A DNA stretch of 64,000 bases from Hyphomicrobiales bacterium (GCA_900473045.1 UCKS01000051.1:62001-126000); one strand, 5' to 3'; positions 55,444 to 64,000 are shown, counted from the first letter of the stretch. Translations and numbers: made by a program. The notes: generated by a model not told the origin, from the sequence alone.

Positions 55444-56952
55444 TCACCCATTACCGGCATTCTGTTGCTCCAGCCGAACGTCGGACATTGCCCGCCGCCC
55501 GAATGCGGCAGCACGGGCAATGTCCGAGCGGAAACGTGCCATTTCCTCATGCTTGCGCCCCTCATCCGGGATGCGCAGGAGATAGGCGGGATGCACGGTA
55601 ACAAGCAGCGACTGTCCGGCGCCGAGCTGCAGCATCTCGCCGCGTAGATCGGTCAGCCGCTGCCGGCTGTCGGTCAGCGCCATCAGCGCCGTTGATCCCA
55701 TCGCCACCACCAGCTTCGGCTTGACCAGCGCCAGTTCCCGCGTCAGCCACCATTTGCAATGCTGGACCTCGCCAACATTCGGCTTTTGGTGGATACGGCG
55801 CTTGCCGTGCGGCTCGTATTTGAAATGCTTGACCGCATTGGTGACATAGGTGCTCTGACGCTCCAGCCCGACCTCCTCAGCGACAGCATTGAACACCGCA
55901 CCGGCCGGGCCAACGAATGGCCTGCCGGCAAGATCCTCCTGGTCGCCCGGCTGTTCACCGACGATCATGATCTCGGCGTCCTGCGGTCCCTCGCCGAAGA
56001 CAGTCTGCGTTGCGCTGCAATGCAGGGCGCAGCGCGTACAATGCCGTGCCTCCTCGCGAAGCTCCTCAAGCGTCCCTGCCGGCGGCCGGACAATCTCCGG
56101 CTCGGCCTGGGCAATGGCCTGCAGCCGCTGGTGAAACAACGGTGCCTCGCTGGCGGCCCGTTCGGCCATGGCAATGACGCTCGCCTCGGCACCGGCAATC
56201 AGGCCCGGAATGAGCTCCGCCTCCGGCAGGTTCTTCCAGTATTTCTTCGGCATCTCCGTCATCATCATCTTCACCTTCAGGCGGGCTGGATTGAAGATGT
56301 TGGAAAAATAGGTGCGCCATAGTGTATCGGTTTGATCGGTCAGCATCGGATTTTCTGCCGGCTGCGTCGAAATCGTCAACACCTCGCCGTCCCAGGCCGC
56401 GGTCCCCTTGGGCGTGGCGATGATCCAGTCCATGTCGGTAAAGCGGCGCTGGAAGAACGGCGCGACGCGCGCAACGATATGATGATCGGGCTCGAACCAC
56501 GCCAGAAAACGCCGGCGTGCGGGCCCCTCTTCGGCGTTAATCTCCTTGAAGCGGACGAAGGCCGTCATCTTGTGGCAATCGCGCCGCACGGATTTTTCCA
56601 TCGCGTTCAGCTGCGCCACGTCGGCATTGGAAAGCACCTCCAAAAGCGTACGCTCCTCCTGCAGCCGAAAGAGAACCCGGTAGAGAAGCTGGAAACGCAA
56701 GGGATCGCTGTGGCAGATCACAGCTTGCGCCAATGACAGGAAAGCCTTCGGCACCGTTACGGTGGACGCTATCGCAGCAGTAGCAACAGCCGTCTCCGGC
56801 ACTTCCGCAGCGGGTGCAAACAGATCGTCCGCCGCACCGTTCCTGCAACGCCAGTCGATGGTTCGCGGTTCTGTGCGCGCAAGCAGCAGAGACCGGGCAG
56901 CCTCCCGCCACTCGGTCAAATCTCCCCGGCCCTCCAGCAGAATCGTCTCCAT
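55444..56952 (-). CDS. udgX: UdgX-type uracil-DNA glycosylase fused to a DUF4130/SAM-linked domain
   Basis: 502-aa fusion. Residues 1-270 form a domain found linked to radical SAM proteins (DUF4130-like). Residues about 295-480 form a family 4 style UDG with cluster cysteines (306, 309, 400), GEQPGDQED and HPAYLLR. The KRRIH motif (385-389, numbering with the preceding GTG; His389) is the UdgX mark; its His binds uracil-excised DNA covalently. ATG at 56952 shares one base with the radical SAM stop (TGATG). Confidence 0.93.
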   Translation of the reverse strand: METILLEGRGDLTEWREAARSLLLARTEPRTIDWRCRNGAADDLFAPAAEVPETAVATAAIASTVTVPKAFLSLAQAVICHSDPLRFQLLYRVLFRLQEERTLLEVLSNADVAQLNAMEKSVRRDCHKMTAFVRFKEINAEEGPARRRFLAWFEPDHHIVARVAPFFQRRFTDMDWIIATPKGTAAWDGEVLTISTQPAENPMLTDQTDTLWRTYFSNIFNPARLKVKMMMTEMPKKYWKNLPEAELIPGLIAGAEASVIAMAERAASEAPLFHQRLQAIAQAEPEIVRPPAGTLEELREEARHCTRCALHCSATQTVFGEGPQDAEIMIVGEQPGDQEDLAGRPFVGPAGAVFNAVAEEVGLERQSTYVTNAVKHFKYEPHGKRRIHQKPNVGEVQHCKWWLTRELALVKPKLVVAMGSTALMALTDSRQRLTDLRGEMLQLGAGQSLLVTVHPAYLLRIPDEGRKHEEMARFRSDIARAAAFGRRAMSDVRLEQQNAGNG

Positions 56953-58184
56953 CACAACAGCGCCAGCTGCTCGGGCTTCGGCTCGAACATGGCCCGCAGA
57001 TCGGAGCGGTCGATCAACCGATGCGGCGTCCAGCCCTCGGTCACGACAAACGACTGCACTTTCTTGATCGAGACATGCAGACGCGCCAGATCCTCCAGCC
57101 GTAAACGGCGATGACGTCTGGCAGAAAGGATGCCATTGACCGCCTTCGTTCCCAGGCCTGGCACCCGCAGCAGCATCTCGCGTTCGGCCGTGTTGATATT
57201 CACCGGAAAACGATGGCGGTTGACCAGCGCCCAGGCGAGTTTCGGATCAAGCTTCAGGTCGAGCATGCCATCCGGCTGGTTTTCGGTGATTTCCTCGATG
57301 CCGAAGCCATAGAAGCGATAGAGCCAGTCGGCTTGATAAAGCCGGTGCTCGCGCATCAGGGGCGGCTTGATCAAAGGCAGGTTTTTCGACGCATCAGGGA
57401 TGGGGCTGAACGCGGAATAATACACCCGGCGCAGGCCATAGCTGCCGTAGAGCCGGGCGCTGGTGCCAAGGATGACCTTGTCATTGGCCTGATCGGCTCC
57501 GACGATCATCTGCGTGCTCTGCCCGGCCGGCACGAAACGCTTGCGCCGCTTGGTCTGCAGCGTCGGATCGTTGGCAGCCTCGATCTTCAGCCGGAGTTCG
57601 CCCATCGACTTGCGGATATTGGCCGGCCGCTTTTCCGGCGCAAGCCGGGTCAGCCCCGTATCGGTCGGCAGTTCGATATTGATCGACAGGCGATCGGCAT
57701 AAAGCCCGGCCTGCTCGATCAACAGCGGCGAGGCCTCCGGAATGGATTTCAGATGGATGTAACCGCCAAAATTATGGGTGACGCGCAATTCGCGGGCGAT
57801 GCGGACCATTTCCTCCATCGTGTAATCCGACGAGCGGATAATCCCGGACGAGAGAAACAGGCCCTCGATATAGTTGCGCCGATAGAATTCCAGGGTCAGC
57901 CAGACGACTTCCTCGACGCTGAACCGCGCACGCTCGACATTGCTGGACGAGCGGTTGATGCAGTAGGCACAATCGTAGATGCAGAAATTCGTCATCAGAA
58001 TCTTGAGCAGCGAGATGCAGCGGCCGTCCGGCGCATAGGCGTGGCAGATGCCGGAGCCTTCCGTCGATCCGAGCCCGCCGGACTTCGACGAATCGCGCTT
58101 CACTGTCCCGCTGGAGGCGCAGGAAGCATCGTATTTGGCAGCATCGGACAGGATGGCCAGTCGTTCGTTCAGCGACTTCTTCAT
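56952..58184 (-). CDS. Putative DNA modification/repair radical SAM protein linked to UdgX
   Basis: 410-aa radical SAM enzyme. The cluster motif CX3CX2C is Cys68, Cys72 and Cys75 in NFCIYDCAYCINR. A helix-hairpin-helix-like region near the C-terminus (LLRVPGLGTKAVNGILSARR) suggests DNA binding. This family always seems to neighbour a UDG-fused protein as here; its reaction is unknown, and DNA lesion repair is inferred. No ribosome-binding site stands out. The genes are translationally coupled. Confidence 0.92.
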   Translation of the reverse strand: MKKSLNERLAILSDAAKYDASCASSGTVKRDSSKSGGLGSTEGSGICHAYAPDGRCISLLKILMTNFCIYDCAYCINRSSSNVERARFSVEEVVWLTLEFYRRNYIEGLFLSSGIIRSSDYTMEEMVRIARELRVTHNFGGYIHLKSIPEASPLLIEQAGLYADRLSINIELPTDTGLTRLAPEKRPANIRKSMGELRLKIEAANDPTLQTKRRKRFVPAGQSTQMIVGADQANDKVILGTSARLYGSYGLRRVYYSAFSPIPDASKNLPLIKPPLMREHRLYQADWLYRFYGFGIEEITENQPDGMLDLKLDPKLAWALVNRHRFPVNINTAEREMLLRVPGLGTKAVNGILSARRHRRLRLEDLARLHVSIKKVQSFVVTEGWTPHRLIDRSDLRAMFEPKPEQLALL

Positions 58185-58311
58185 AATTGTTCATGTTATG
58201 TTCTTATCGGTTTGGGGTCAACATGAGAAAACCCGGAAATATCGGAACGATTGGCGCAGGCGTCCGTTGTAAGCGCGAACCCTCCCCAAGCTTTCAAAAG
58301 GAGATGGCGCG

Positions 58312-58872
58312 ATGCCGTTCATCGACAAATCGAAAATCCTCATCCTTGCCACCCATGGCTACGAACGTTCGGAACTGCGTGTTCCACTCGACGAGCTGAA
58401 AAGGCGTGGCGCCGACGTCAAGATCGCCGCGATCGACAGGGAGCCGATCAAGAGCTGGGACAACAAGGATTGGGGTGACGCGGTCAATGTCGATCTTCTG
58501 GCCAAGGACGTTGATATCGGCGACTTCGATGCGCTGGTTCTGCCGGGCGGCCAGATGAACCCGGATATCTTGCGCCACGATGAGGACGCCATGCGCGTCG
58601 TCAAGGAATTCGTCGCATCCGGCAAGGTCGTCGCCGCCATCTGCCATGCGCCCTGGCTTCTGATCGAAGCCGATGCCGCGCGCGACCGCAAGATGACCTC
58701 CTATATCTCGATCAAGACCGACATGATCAATGCCGGCGCCATCTGGTCGGACGAGCCCGTCGTTACCGACAAGGGCATCATCACCTCGCGCAACCCGGAC
58801 GATCTCGACGCATTCGTGAAAAAGATCGTCGAGGAAATCGAAGAAGGCCGCCACGAGCGCCGCGCTGCCTGA
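58312..58872 (+). CDS. DJ-1/PfpI family protein
   Basis: 186-aa class I glutamine amidotransferase-like protein. The nucleophile elbow is AICHAPW (Cys111, His112) with Glu18 in GYERSEL near it. Such proteins act as deglycases, chaperones or proteases under stress. AAAAGGAG lies in front of the ATG. It is followed by a PNPOx-fold gene after 22 bases, forming a likely stress operon. Confidence 0.9.
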   Translation: MPFIDKSKILILATHGYERSELRVPLDELKRRGADVKIAAIDREPIKSWDNKDWGDAVNVDLLAKDVDIGDFDALVLPGGQMNPDILRHDEDAMRVVKEFVASGKVVAAICHAPWLLIEADAARDRKMTSYISIKTDMINAGAIWSDEPVVTDKGIITSRNPDDLDAFVKKIVEEIEEGRHERRAA

Positions 58873-58894
58873 TCCCCAATCGACAAAGGAAACA

Positions 58895-59401
58895 ATGATG
58901 GCTGATATATCGAAGACGAAAACCGATCCGCTACAGCAACTCTGGGACGTGCTTGGCGATATCCATGCCGGCATGCTGGGCGTTGAGGAATCCCGCCAGC
59001 ACATGCAGCCGATGGCGCCGTTCGTCGAAAAGGAAAGCAATTCGATCTGGTTTTTCACCCGCACGGACAGCGATCTGATCAAGGCGGCGCGGACGGGAAA
59101 CCGGGCGCATTTCTGTGTCATCAGCAAGGATCACGACTATCATGCGTGCCTTGCCGGCGCGATCGACGAGGTCAAGTCCCGCGAGCATATCGACAAATAC
59201 TGGTCGGCTCCGGTGGCTGCCTGGTTTGAAGGCGGCAAGGACGACCCCTCGCTGACGATGCTTCAACTGAAGCTTGACGACGTGGCGATCTGGGCCTCGA
59301 CCAACAGCACGCTGAAATTCGGCTGGGAAATCGCCAAGGCCAATCTGACCGGCAAGGAGCCGGAACTCGGCTACCACACGCAGATTTCTCTGCCGCACTA
59401 A
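58895..59401 (+). CDS. PNPOx-fold general stress protein
   Basis: 168-aa pyridoxamine 5'-phosphate oxidase-like split-barrel, similar to the GsP26/general stress FMN-binding group. NSIWFFTRTDSDLIKA and LDDVAIWAST segments are typical. Probably binds FMN or F420-like cofactors; the substrate is unknown. AAAGGA precedes the double ATG (58895 or 58898). Two hairpins follow the stop. Confidence 0.88.
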   Translation: MMADISKTKTDPLQQLWDVLGDIHAGMLGVEESRQHMQPMAPFVEKESNSIWFFTRTDSDLIKAARTGNRAHFCVISKDHDYHACLAGAIDEVKSREHIDKYWSAPVAAWFEGGKDDPSLTMLQLKLDDVAIWASTNSTLKFGWEIAKANLTGKEPELGYHTQISLPH

Positions 59402-59409
59402 TGTTTACT

Positions 59410-59475
59410 ATCCGCACCGACCCCTCAATGGTGCGGATGGATGCCTCGCCCGGGTCCCCTCGGGCGGGGCATTTT
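59410..59475 (+). terminator. Tandem hairpins between the PNPOx-fold and flavin reductase genes
   Basis: First: perfect ATCCGCACC / GGTGCGGAT (59410-59438). Second: GCCTCGCCCG / CGGGCGGGGC (59443-59470, one mismatch) followed by ATTTT. The second is a good intrinsic terminator for the plus-strand genes. Confidence 0.85.
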
Positions 59476-59477
59476 GC

Positions 59478-60056
59478 CTATAAGGAAACCCGGCCGTAAC
59501 GGCCATTGCTGTAGATCAGCGAGTGTCCGTCACCTGCAACGATCGAGACCACGCGGCCGAGAATGATCGCATGGCTGTGGCGCTCAATGATCTCGTCGAC
59601 TTCACAATCGATCCCGGCCAGCGCACCGCGCAGAACCGACGCACCGCTTGCCAGCGTGAACCATTCGGCCCCGTCATAGCGCTCGATCCCCTTCAAGCCG
59701 CCCTTGCCGGCAAACCGGTCGGCCACGTCCTGCTGATCGGCACTGAGGATGTTGACGCAGAAATGCCCGTAGCGGCTGATGATCGGCCAGCTGGAGGAAC
59801 TGCGGTTGATGTTGACGATCATCGTCGGCGGATCGACGGACAGCGCGGTCGCAGACGTTACGGTCGCGCCGGTCCGCTCGTCGCCGACGCCGGCGGTAAT
59901 CACCGAGACCCCGCCCGGCATCCGCCGCATGGCCGACTTCAAGGCATCCTCATCCGCCACATGCGGAAAGGACGGTTCCCGCTGCGGGGTGATCCGGTCG
60001 AGCGAATTTCTCAAAGCGACGTTCATGCGGGTCCACTCTTTTGCCGTCTCGTTCAT
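59478..60056 (-). CDS. Flavin reductase family protein
   Basis: 192-aa FMN-binding split-barrel reductase. FRMPGG-like AMRRMPGGVSVITAG and ATVTSATALSVDPPTM with FCVNILSADQQDVADRF are conserved in flavin reductases that supply reduced FMN to monooxygenases. The start is ATG 60056 or 60026; neither has a strong ribosome-binding site. No partner monooxygenase lies nearby. Confidence 0.87.
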   Translation of the reverse strand: MNETAKEWTRMNVALRNSLDRITPQREPSFPHVADEDALKSAMRRMPGGVSVITAGVGDERTGATVTSATALSVDPPTMIVNINRSSSSWPIISRYGHFCVNILSADQQDVADRFAGKGGLKGIERYDGAEWFTLASGASVLRGALAGIDCEVDEIIERHSHAIILGRVVSIVAGDGHSLIYSNGRYGRVSL

Positions 60057-60251
60057 AGTCCCGGATTTACGCACGAAACGAGACCCCGTCTCAAGCAAAG
60101 AATACCCGTCGTCATCGGCGATGCCGGATCGATTTTTCAATCATGATAAATTTTATAGATTATATTATTTTCCCGAAAGGGCGGCATTCTGCGACAGTTG
60201 CAAGGTGCCGGAACGCGGCGCGCCGTAATAAGTGATAAAAATCATAGACTA

Positions 60252-60298
60252 TTGACAGGATAGGCAATTGTGTCAGGATTGTGTTAACAACCGTTAAC
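60252..60298 (+). promoter_or_regulatory. Promoter region of the 58-aa gene with a CtrA-like TTAA pair
   Basis: TTGACA at 60252 is a clear -35-like hexamer, with a poor -10. Then GTTAACAACCGTTAAC (60283-60298) gives TTAA-N6-TTAA, one base short of the CtrA consensus TTAA-N7-TTAA. Tentative. Confidence 0.35.
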
Positions 60299-60325
60299 CG
60301 ATCGCAGCAAACAGCGGAGAACTGC

Positions 60326-60502
60326 ATGTTTTATCACGGTGGAATGACTCTCGGTTACCTGACGCCTCCGGCAAAAAAGGAAAAAGCCATCCGCGTAGAA
60401 ATGCCGGTTCGCCAAGCCCGCGAAGAGCAGACCGAATTCGAACAGGAACGCGATCAGGAACTGAGCCGCGCATTTTTAACTCCCTGGCACTTGTTCTACT
60501 GA
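60326..60502 (+). CDS. 58-aa small conserved-looking protein
   Basis: Short frame starting MFYHGGMTLGYLTPP, charged in the middle (RQAREEQTEFEQERDQELSR) and ending TPWHLFY. GGAGA lies seven bases before the ATG at 60326. No motif recognised. A promoter-like TTGACA lies 70 bases upstream. It converges on the AraC gene. Confidence 0.7.
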   Translation: MFYHGGMTLGYLTPPAKKEKAIRVEMPVRQAREEQTEFEQERDQELSRAFLTPWHLFY

Positions 60503-60519
60503 CCGGTTGGCTTGTCTGA

Positions 60520-61434
60520 TTAGTCCGCCGCCGCCGAAGCCCGGCCATGATTGGCAATGCTCGAATACATGCCCGTGGTGCGGAATTCCGTCGGGCTAGC
60601 GCCGAAATAGCGGCGGAACACCTTGGCGAAATAGTTCGGATCCTCGAAGCCGGACATCACAGCCACTTCCTTCACCGACAGATGCGCCGCCTTGGTCAGA
60701 AGCTTGGTTGCGCGTTGCAGCCGCTTGCGGAGCACGAATTCCGCCGGCGGCATGCCTTCACTGGCGGCAAACACCCGTGAAAAATGCGCCCGGCTGAGGC
60801 CGGAGACATCCGCCAGCTTTTCGACAGGCAGCGGATGCTGCAAATTCGCCATGATATGATCGATGACATGCTGCATCGTCCGGTATTCCTGGCTGAAAAC
60901 GGGATGCGAGCCGAAAACATCGTCGTACAGCACCATCGCCGACTCGTATGCGATGGCAGAAGCGCTGCCCGGCGCATCCGCACCGCCTGAAATCAGCCGC
61001 AGGCTGCAATCAGCAAGGTGCTCGATCGTCTCCGGCTTCAGGTTGAGGATCGGCCCGGTGGTTGCCAGGATGGCCTTGTGAACGCGCAACGCCTCCTCGC
61101 CGTTCATGGAAATCCAGAAAAACTCCCATCGGCCGTTCTGCTCCAGCCAGTAGCGGTGATTGTGCGGCACCAGGACCAGCAGCGTTTCGCCCTCCCGCAC
61201 CCGATAGGTACGGTTCTCGTAGCGCAGGTTTCCAGCACCGCCGATCGTGTGCTGAAGCACGGTGAACGGCGTCTGCCCGCGCTTGCGCCCATCCCAATCA
61301 TAGGCAGCATCCGTGCGGATTTCATAGCCCGTGCTGGTCGGCATGGTGTGCAGGCTGTGGCGGCCGCGCGGCAGCGAAACCGTCCGCATCACCGGTCCAT
61401 TCTCGATCAGTCGTTTCAGCATAGAATTACCCAT
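60520..61434 (-). CDS. agpT: AraC-family regulator of alpha-galactoside genes (AgpT-like)
   Basis: 304-aa regulator: N-terminal cupin-like sensor (about 30-130; PHNHRYWLEQNGRWEFFW) and C-terminal AraC domain (about 195-295; VSGLSRAHFSRVFAASEGMPPAEFV and EVAVMSGFEDPNYFAKVFRR). Divergent from the alpha-galactosidase gene, the same layout as agpT in Sinorhizobium. A TATAAT -10 lies about 33 bases upstream inside a palindrome. Confidence 0.85.
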   Translation of the reverse strand: MGNSMLKRLIENGPVMRTVSLPRGRHSLHTMPTSTGYEIRTDAAYDWDGRKRGQTPFTVLQHTIGGAGNLRYENRTYRVREGETLLVLVPHNHRYWLEQNGRWEFFWISMNGEEALRVHKAILATTGPILNLKPETIEHLADCSLRLISGGADAPGSASAIAYESAMVLYDDVFGSHPVFSQEYRTMQHVIDHIMANLQHPLPVEKLADVSGLSRAHFSRVFAASEGMPPAEFVLRKRLQRATKLLTKAAHLSVKEVAVMSGFEDPNYFAKVFRRYFGASPTEFRTTGMYSSIANHGRASAAAD

Positions 61435-61465
61435 GAAAGCACAATACCTCTCTGGCGGCCTCTTT

Positions 61466-61481
61466 CATTATACGCATAATG
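61466..61481. promoter_or_regulatory. Palindrome covering the agpT -10 box
   Basis: CATTAT-ACGC-ATAATG. On the minus strand it contains a perfect TATAAT (61467-61472) for agpT. A regulator bound here would block agpT transcription, suggesting autoregulation. Confidence 0.55.
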
Positions 61482-61625
61482 CCCCTCAACAAAGCAAGAT
61501 GACCGGGTTGGAGCGGCATCGACAGGGAGAGTTGGGAAGCAACATGCGCCGATGCGCCTTGTTTCCTGTGCATGGATTTTACCCTGTCCGTTTTTCCCGG
61601 CCAAACGACCAGCGACGAGGACAGC

Positions 61626-63098
61626 ATGACCAGCTTCAAGATAGCCATTATCGGCGCCGGCAGCGTCGGCTTCACCAAGAAACTCTTCACCGATATTCTC
61701 TGCGTGCCGGAGTTCCGCGATGTCGAGTTCGCGCTCACCGATATGAGTGAGCACAATCTCGGCATGATCAAGTCGATCCTCGACAAGATCGTTTCATCCA
61801 ACAACCTGCCGGCCAAGGTCACGGCCTCGACCGATCGCCGCGAAGCGATCTCCGGTGCGCGCTACATCATTTCCTGCGTCCGCGTCGGCGGCCTTGCTGC
61901 CTATGCCGACGATATCCGGATCCCGCTGAAATACGGCGTCGACCAGTGCGTCGGTGACACGATCTGCGCCGGCGGCATTCTCTATGGCCAGCGCAACATT
62001 CCGGTCATCCTCGATTTCTGCAAGGACATCCGCGAACTCGCCGAGCCCGGCGCAAAATTCCTCAACTATGCAAACCCGATGGCGATGAACACCTGGGCTG
62101 CGATCGAATACGGCAAGGTCGATACGATCGGTCTCTGCCACGGCGTCCAGCACGGTGCCGAACAGATCGCCGAAATCCTCGGCGCCAAGGATGGTGAACT
62201 GGATTACATCTGCTCCGGCATCAACCACCAGACCTGGTTCACCGATGTCCGGGTCAAGGGCCGCAAGATCGGCAAGGACGAACTGGTCGCGGCTTTCGAG
62301 GCACATCCAGTTTTCTCGCAGCAGGAAAAGCTGCGCATCGACGTTTTGAAGCGTTTTGGCGTCTACTCCACCGAGAGCAATGGCCACCTGTCGGAATACC
62401 TGCCCTGGTACCGCAAGCGGCCGGAGGAAATTACCCGCTGGATCGATATGTCCGACTGGATCCACGGCGAAACCGGCGGTTACCTGCGCCATTCGACCGA
62501 GACCCGCAACTGGTTCGAGACCGAGTATCCGCAGTTCCTGGAAGAGGCAAACAAGCCGATCGACCCGGCCCGCCGCTCCAACGAGCATGCCAGCCATATT
62601 CTTGAGGCACTAGAAACCGGGCGTGTCTATCGCGGCCATTTCAACGTCAAGAACAATGGCGTCATCACCAATCTGCCATCGGATGCGATCATCGAGAGCC
62701 CCGGTTTCGTCGATCGTTTCGGCCTCAACATGGTCGCCGGCATCACGCTGCCGGAAGCCTGCGCCGCCACCTGCATTTCCTCGATCAATGTCCAGCGCAT
62801 GTCGGTTCATGCCGCCATATCAGGCGATATCGATCTGCTGAAGCTGGCCGTACTGCACGATCCGCTGGTCGGCGCCATCTGCACGCCGGAAGAAGTCTGG
62901 CAGATGGTCGATGAAATGGTCGTGGCACAGGCGCAGTGGCTGCCGCAATATGCCCATGCCGTTCCGGCCGCCAAGGAACGCCTGGCCAAGGGCACCGTAA
63001 AGACCCGTGACTGGAAGGGCGTTGCCCGCCGCGAGGTTCGCTCGATCGACGAACTGCGCGCCGAGAAGGAAGCAACGAAGTTGAAGGCTGCAAGCTGA
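61626..63098 (+). CDS. melA: GH4 alpha-galactosidase (MelA/AgaL-like)
   Basis: 490-aa family 4 glycoside hydrolase, needing NAD and Mn. NAD-binding IAIIGAGSVGFT is at the N-terminus; Mn-binding Cys171 (GLCHGVQHG) and His201 (GINHQTW) are present. It cleaves melibiose or raffinose-type alpha-galactosides in the cytoplasm. ATG at 61626 has GAGGAC just upstream; an in-frame Met at 61572 is less likely. It is followed by the binding-protein gene of the same system. Confidence 0.92.
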   Translation: MTSFKIAIIGAGSVGFTKKLFTDILCVPEFRDVEFALTDMSEHNLGMIKSILDKIVSSNNLPAKVTASTDRREAISGARYIISCVRVGGLAAYADDIRIPLKYGVDQCVGDTICAGGILYGQRNIPVILDFCKDIRELAEPGAKFLNYANPMAMNTWAAIEYGKVDTIGLCHGVQHGAEQIAEILGAKDGELDYICSGINHQTWFTDVRVKGRKIGKDELVAAFEAHPVFSQQEKLRIDVLKRFGVYSTESNGHLSEYLPWYRKRPEEITRWIDMSDWIHGETGGYLRHSTETRNWFETEYPQFLEEANKPIDPARRSNEHASHILEALETGRVYRGHFNVKNNGVITNLPSDAIIESPGFVDRFGLNMVAGITLPEACAATCISSINVQRMSVHAAISGDIDLLKLAVLHDPLVGAICTPEEVWQMVDEMVVAQAQWLPQYAHAVPAAKERLAKGTVKTRDWKGVARREVRSIDELRAEKEATKLKAAS

Positions 63099-63273
63099 GC
63101 TGCAGCGACGAACGTGGAAGGCCTGTTTTCCGGAGGAGGAGGCAGGTCTGGGAGTGGGCGATGCGTCGTCCGCTCTCTTCCGGCAGAGGGCAGGATGCCG
63201 TCGAGCCGGGTGCTTTTAGGAGGAGAGCCGCCCATACCGGGCCGGCCTGAAGCATGAGGGAGAAACAACGACA

Positions 63274-64000
63274 ATGAAAAGCTTTCGCCATCTGAAAATG
63301 ACCAGCGCGCTGCTTTTGGGCGTGTCGGTATTCGCCGTGACGGCCATGGCTTCCGAGCCGACCGTGGTGCCGGAGCAGCCGGCATTCCCGGCCCAGGGCA
63401 AGATCACCTATGTGCCGCGCGATTCCATCCTCGAATACAAGGCGCTTCCCGAATATCACGAGCCCGACTGGGTCACCGAGAAATTCGTCAAGACCGGCAA
63501 GCTGCCGCCAGTTGCCGAGCGCTTGCCGAAGGAACCGCTGGTCTTCAAGACCGGCAACATGCCGGATGGCGTCGGCGTTTATGGCGATACGATGCGCCAT
63601 GTCATCGGCGGACGTCCGGAAGGCTGGAACTATTCCGCCGGCCAGACACAGGGCTGGGGCGGCATCGATATCGAGATGTCCGAATGCCTGACGCGCACCG
63701 CACCGCTCTATCAGGTCGAAGCCAAGGATGTGGAACCGCTGCCGAACCTCGCCAAGAGCTGGGAATGGTCGGAAGATGGCCACAAGCTTACCATGCACCT
63801 GATCGAAGGCGCCAAATGGTCGGACGGCGTTCCCTTCTCCTCCGAAGACGTGATGTTCTACTGGGACGACAATGTTGTCGATCCCAATGTCTCGCCGCTC
63901 AATGGCGCGACGCCGGAAACCTTCGGGGAAGGCACGACGCTGAAAGCCATCGATGCCAATACCGTCGAATGGACCTTCAAGGAGGCCTTCCCGCGACAGT
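63274..64000 (+). CDS. agpA: ABC transporter substrate-binding protein (AgpA-like), 3' end outside window
   Basis: At least 242 codons, open to the window end. It starts MKSFRHLKMTSALLLG with a signal peptide ending TAMAS, then has EWSEDGHKLTMHLIEGAKWSDG, typical of family 5 (Opp/Dpp-like) binding proteins. In rhizobia AgpA of this class binds melibiose and other alpha-galactosides. ATG at 63274 follows GGGAG about ten bases upstream. The 175-base gap after the galactosidase holds no gene I can support. Confidence 0.88.
   Translation, partial: MKSFRHLKMTSALLLGVSVFAVTAMASEPTVVPEQPAFPAQGKITYVPRDSILEYKALPEYHEPDWVTEKFVKTGKLPPVAERLPKEPLVFKTGNMPDGVGVYGDTMRHVIGGRPEGWNYSAGQTQGWGGIDIEMSECLTRTAPLYQVEAKDVEPLPNLAKSWEWSEDGHKLTMHLIEGAKWSDGVPFSSEDVMFYWDDNVVDPNVSPLNGATPETFGEGTTLKAIDANTVEWTFKEAFPRQ

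Overview
The window looks like a chromosome or chromid segment from a Rhizobiaceae-type alphaproteobacterium (Rhizobium/Agrobacterium/Sinorhizobium relatives). The reasons are the strong G/C bias at third codon positions, a RIME/Bru-RS-like palindrome inside the phn operon, a FosX placed inside a C-P lyase operon as in Mesorhizobium, a PhoCDET-like phosphonate/phosphate transporter, and an agp-type alpha-galactoside cluster at the right end. I see no rRNA, tRNA, CRISPR array, insertion sequence or prophage. About 60 protein genes are supported.

Layout. 1-4.8 kb (+): end of an ALDH7 dehydrogenase, a class I aminotransferase, a terminator, then a cytochrome P450 tightly coupled to an LpxL-like acyltransferase. 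4.8-18.4 kb: a complete phosphonate (C-P lyase) region. Divergent phnF faces phnG-H-I-fosX-J-K-L and a hexapeptide acetyltransferase; a second unit, preceded by a three-unit Pho box, holds phnC-D-E1-E2, a 2H-phosphoesterase-like gene, phnM and phnN. 18.5-21.8 kb (-): sugar-acid genes (FAH-family hydrolase, gluconokinase, SDR, class II aldolase). 22.4-28.8 kb (+): an Opp-type peptide importer with fused OppD-OppF, then an SMP-30 family lactonase. 28.8-34.4 kb: EamA transporter, YdeP-like molybdopterin oxidoreductase with a coupled 99-aa protein, TerC/DUF475 protein, and a 55-aa protein.

34.6-41.1 kb: a TctCBA tripartite tricarboxylate transporter, a periplasmic binding protein, and a divergent TctD/TctE-like two-component system. 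41.6-43.9 kb: AcuI-like reductase, AraC-GyrI regulator, DUF1801 protein. 44-52 kb: basic amino acid binding protein, a MerR-XRE-cupin regulator, gabT-gabD (possibly davT-davD), a VapBC module, and a CoA-transferase with glutaryl-CoA dehydrogenase. Together these could convert 5-aminovalerate to glutaryl-CoA and crotonyl-CoA. 52-55.4 kb: M24 peptidase, LysR regulator, D-amino-acid-dehydrogenase-like flavoprotein. 55.4-58.2 kb (-): a radical SAM protein coupled to a UdgX-type uracil-DNA glycosylase fusion, a poorly understood DNA repair pair. 58.3-60.5 kb: DJ-1/PfpI protein, PNPOx-fold stress protein, flavin reductase and a 58-aa protein. 60.5-64 kb: AraC regulator, GH4 alpha-galactosidase and the start of its solute-binding protein, which runs off the window.

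The points most worth a second look are the layered phosphate control of the phn region with its non-E. coli accessory enzymes, the rSAM-UdgX pair, the P450-acyltransferase pair, the three-part TctDE plus binding protein sensor, the triple-domain regulator in front of gabTD, and several small proteins and inverted repeats.
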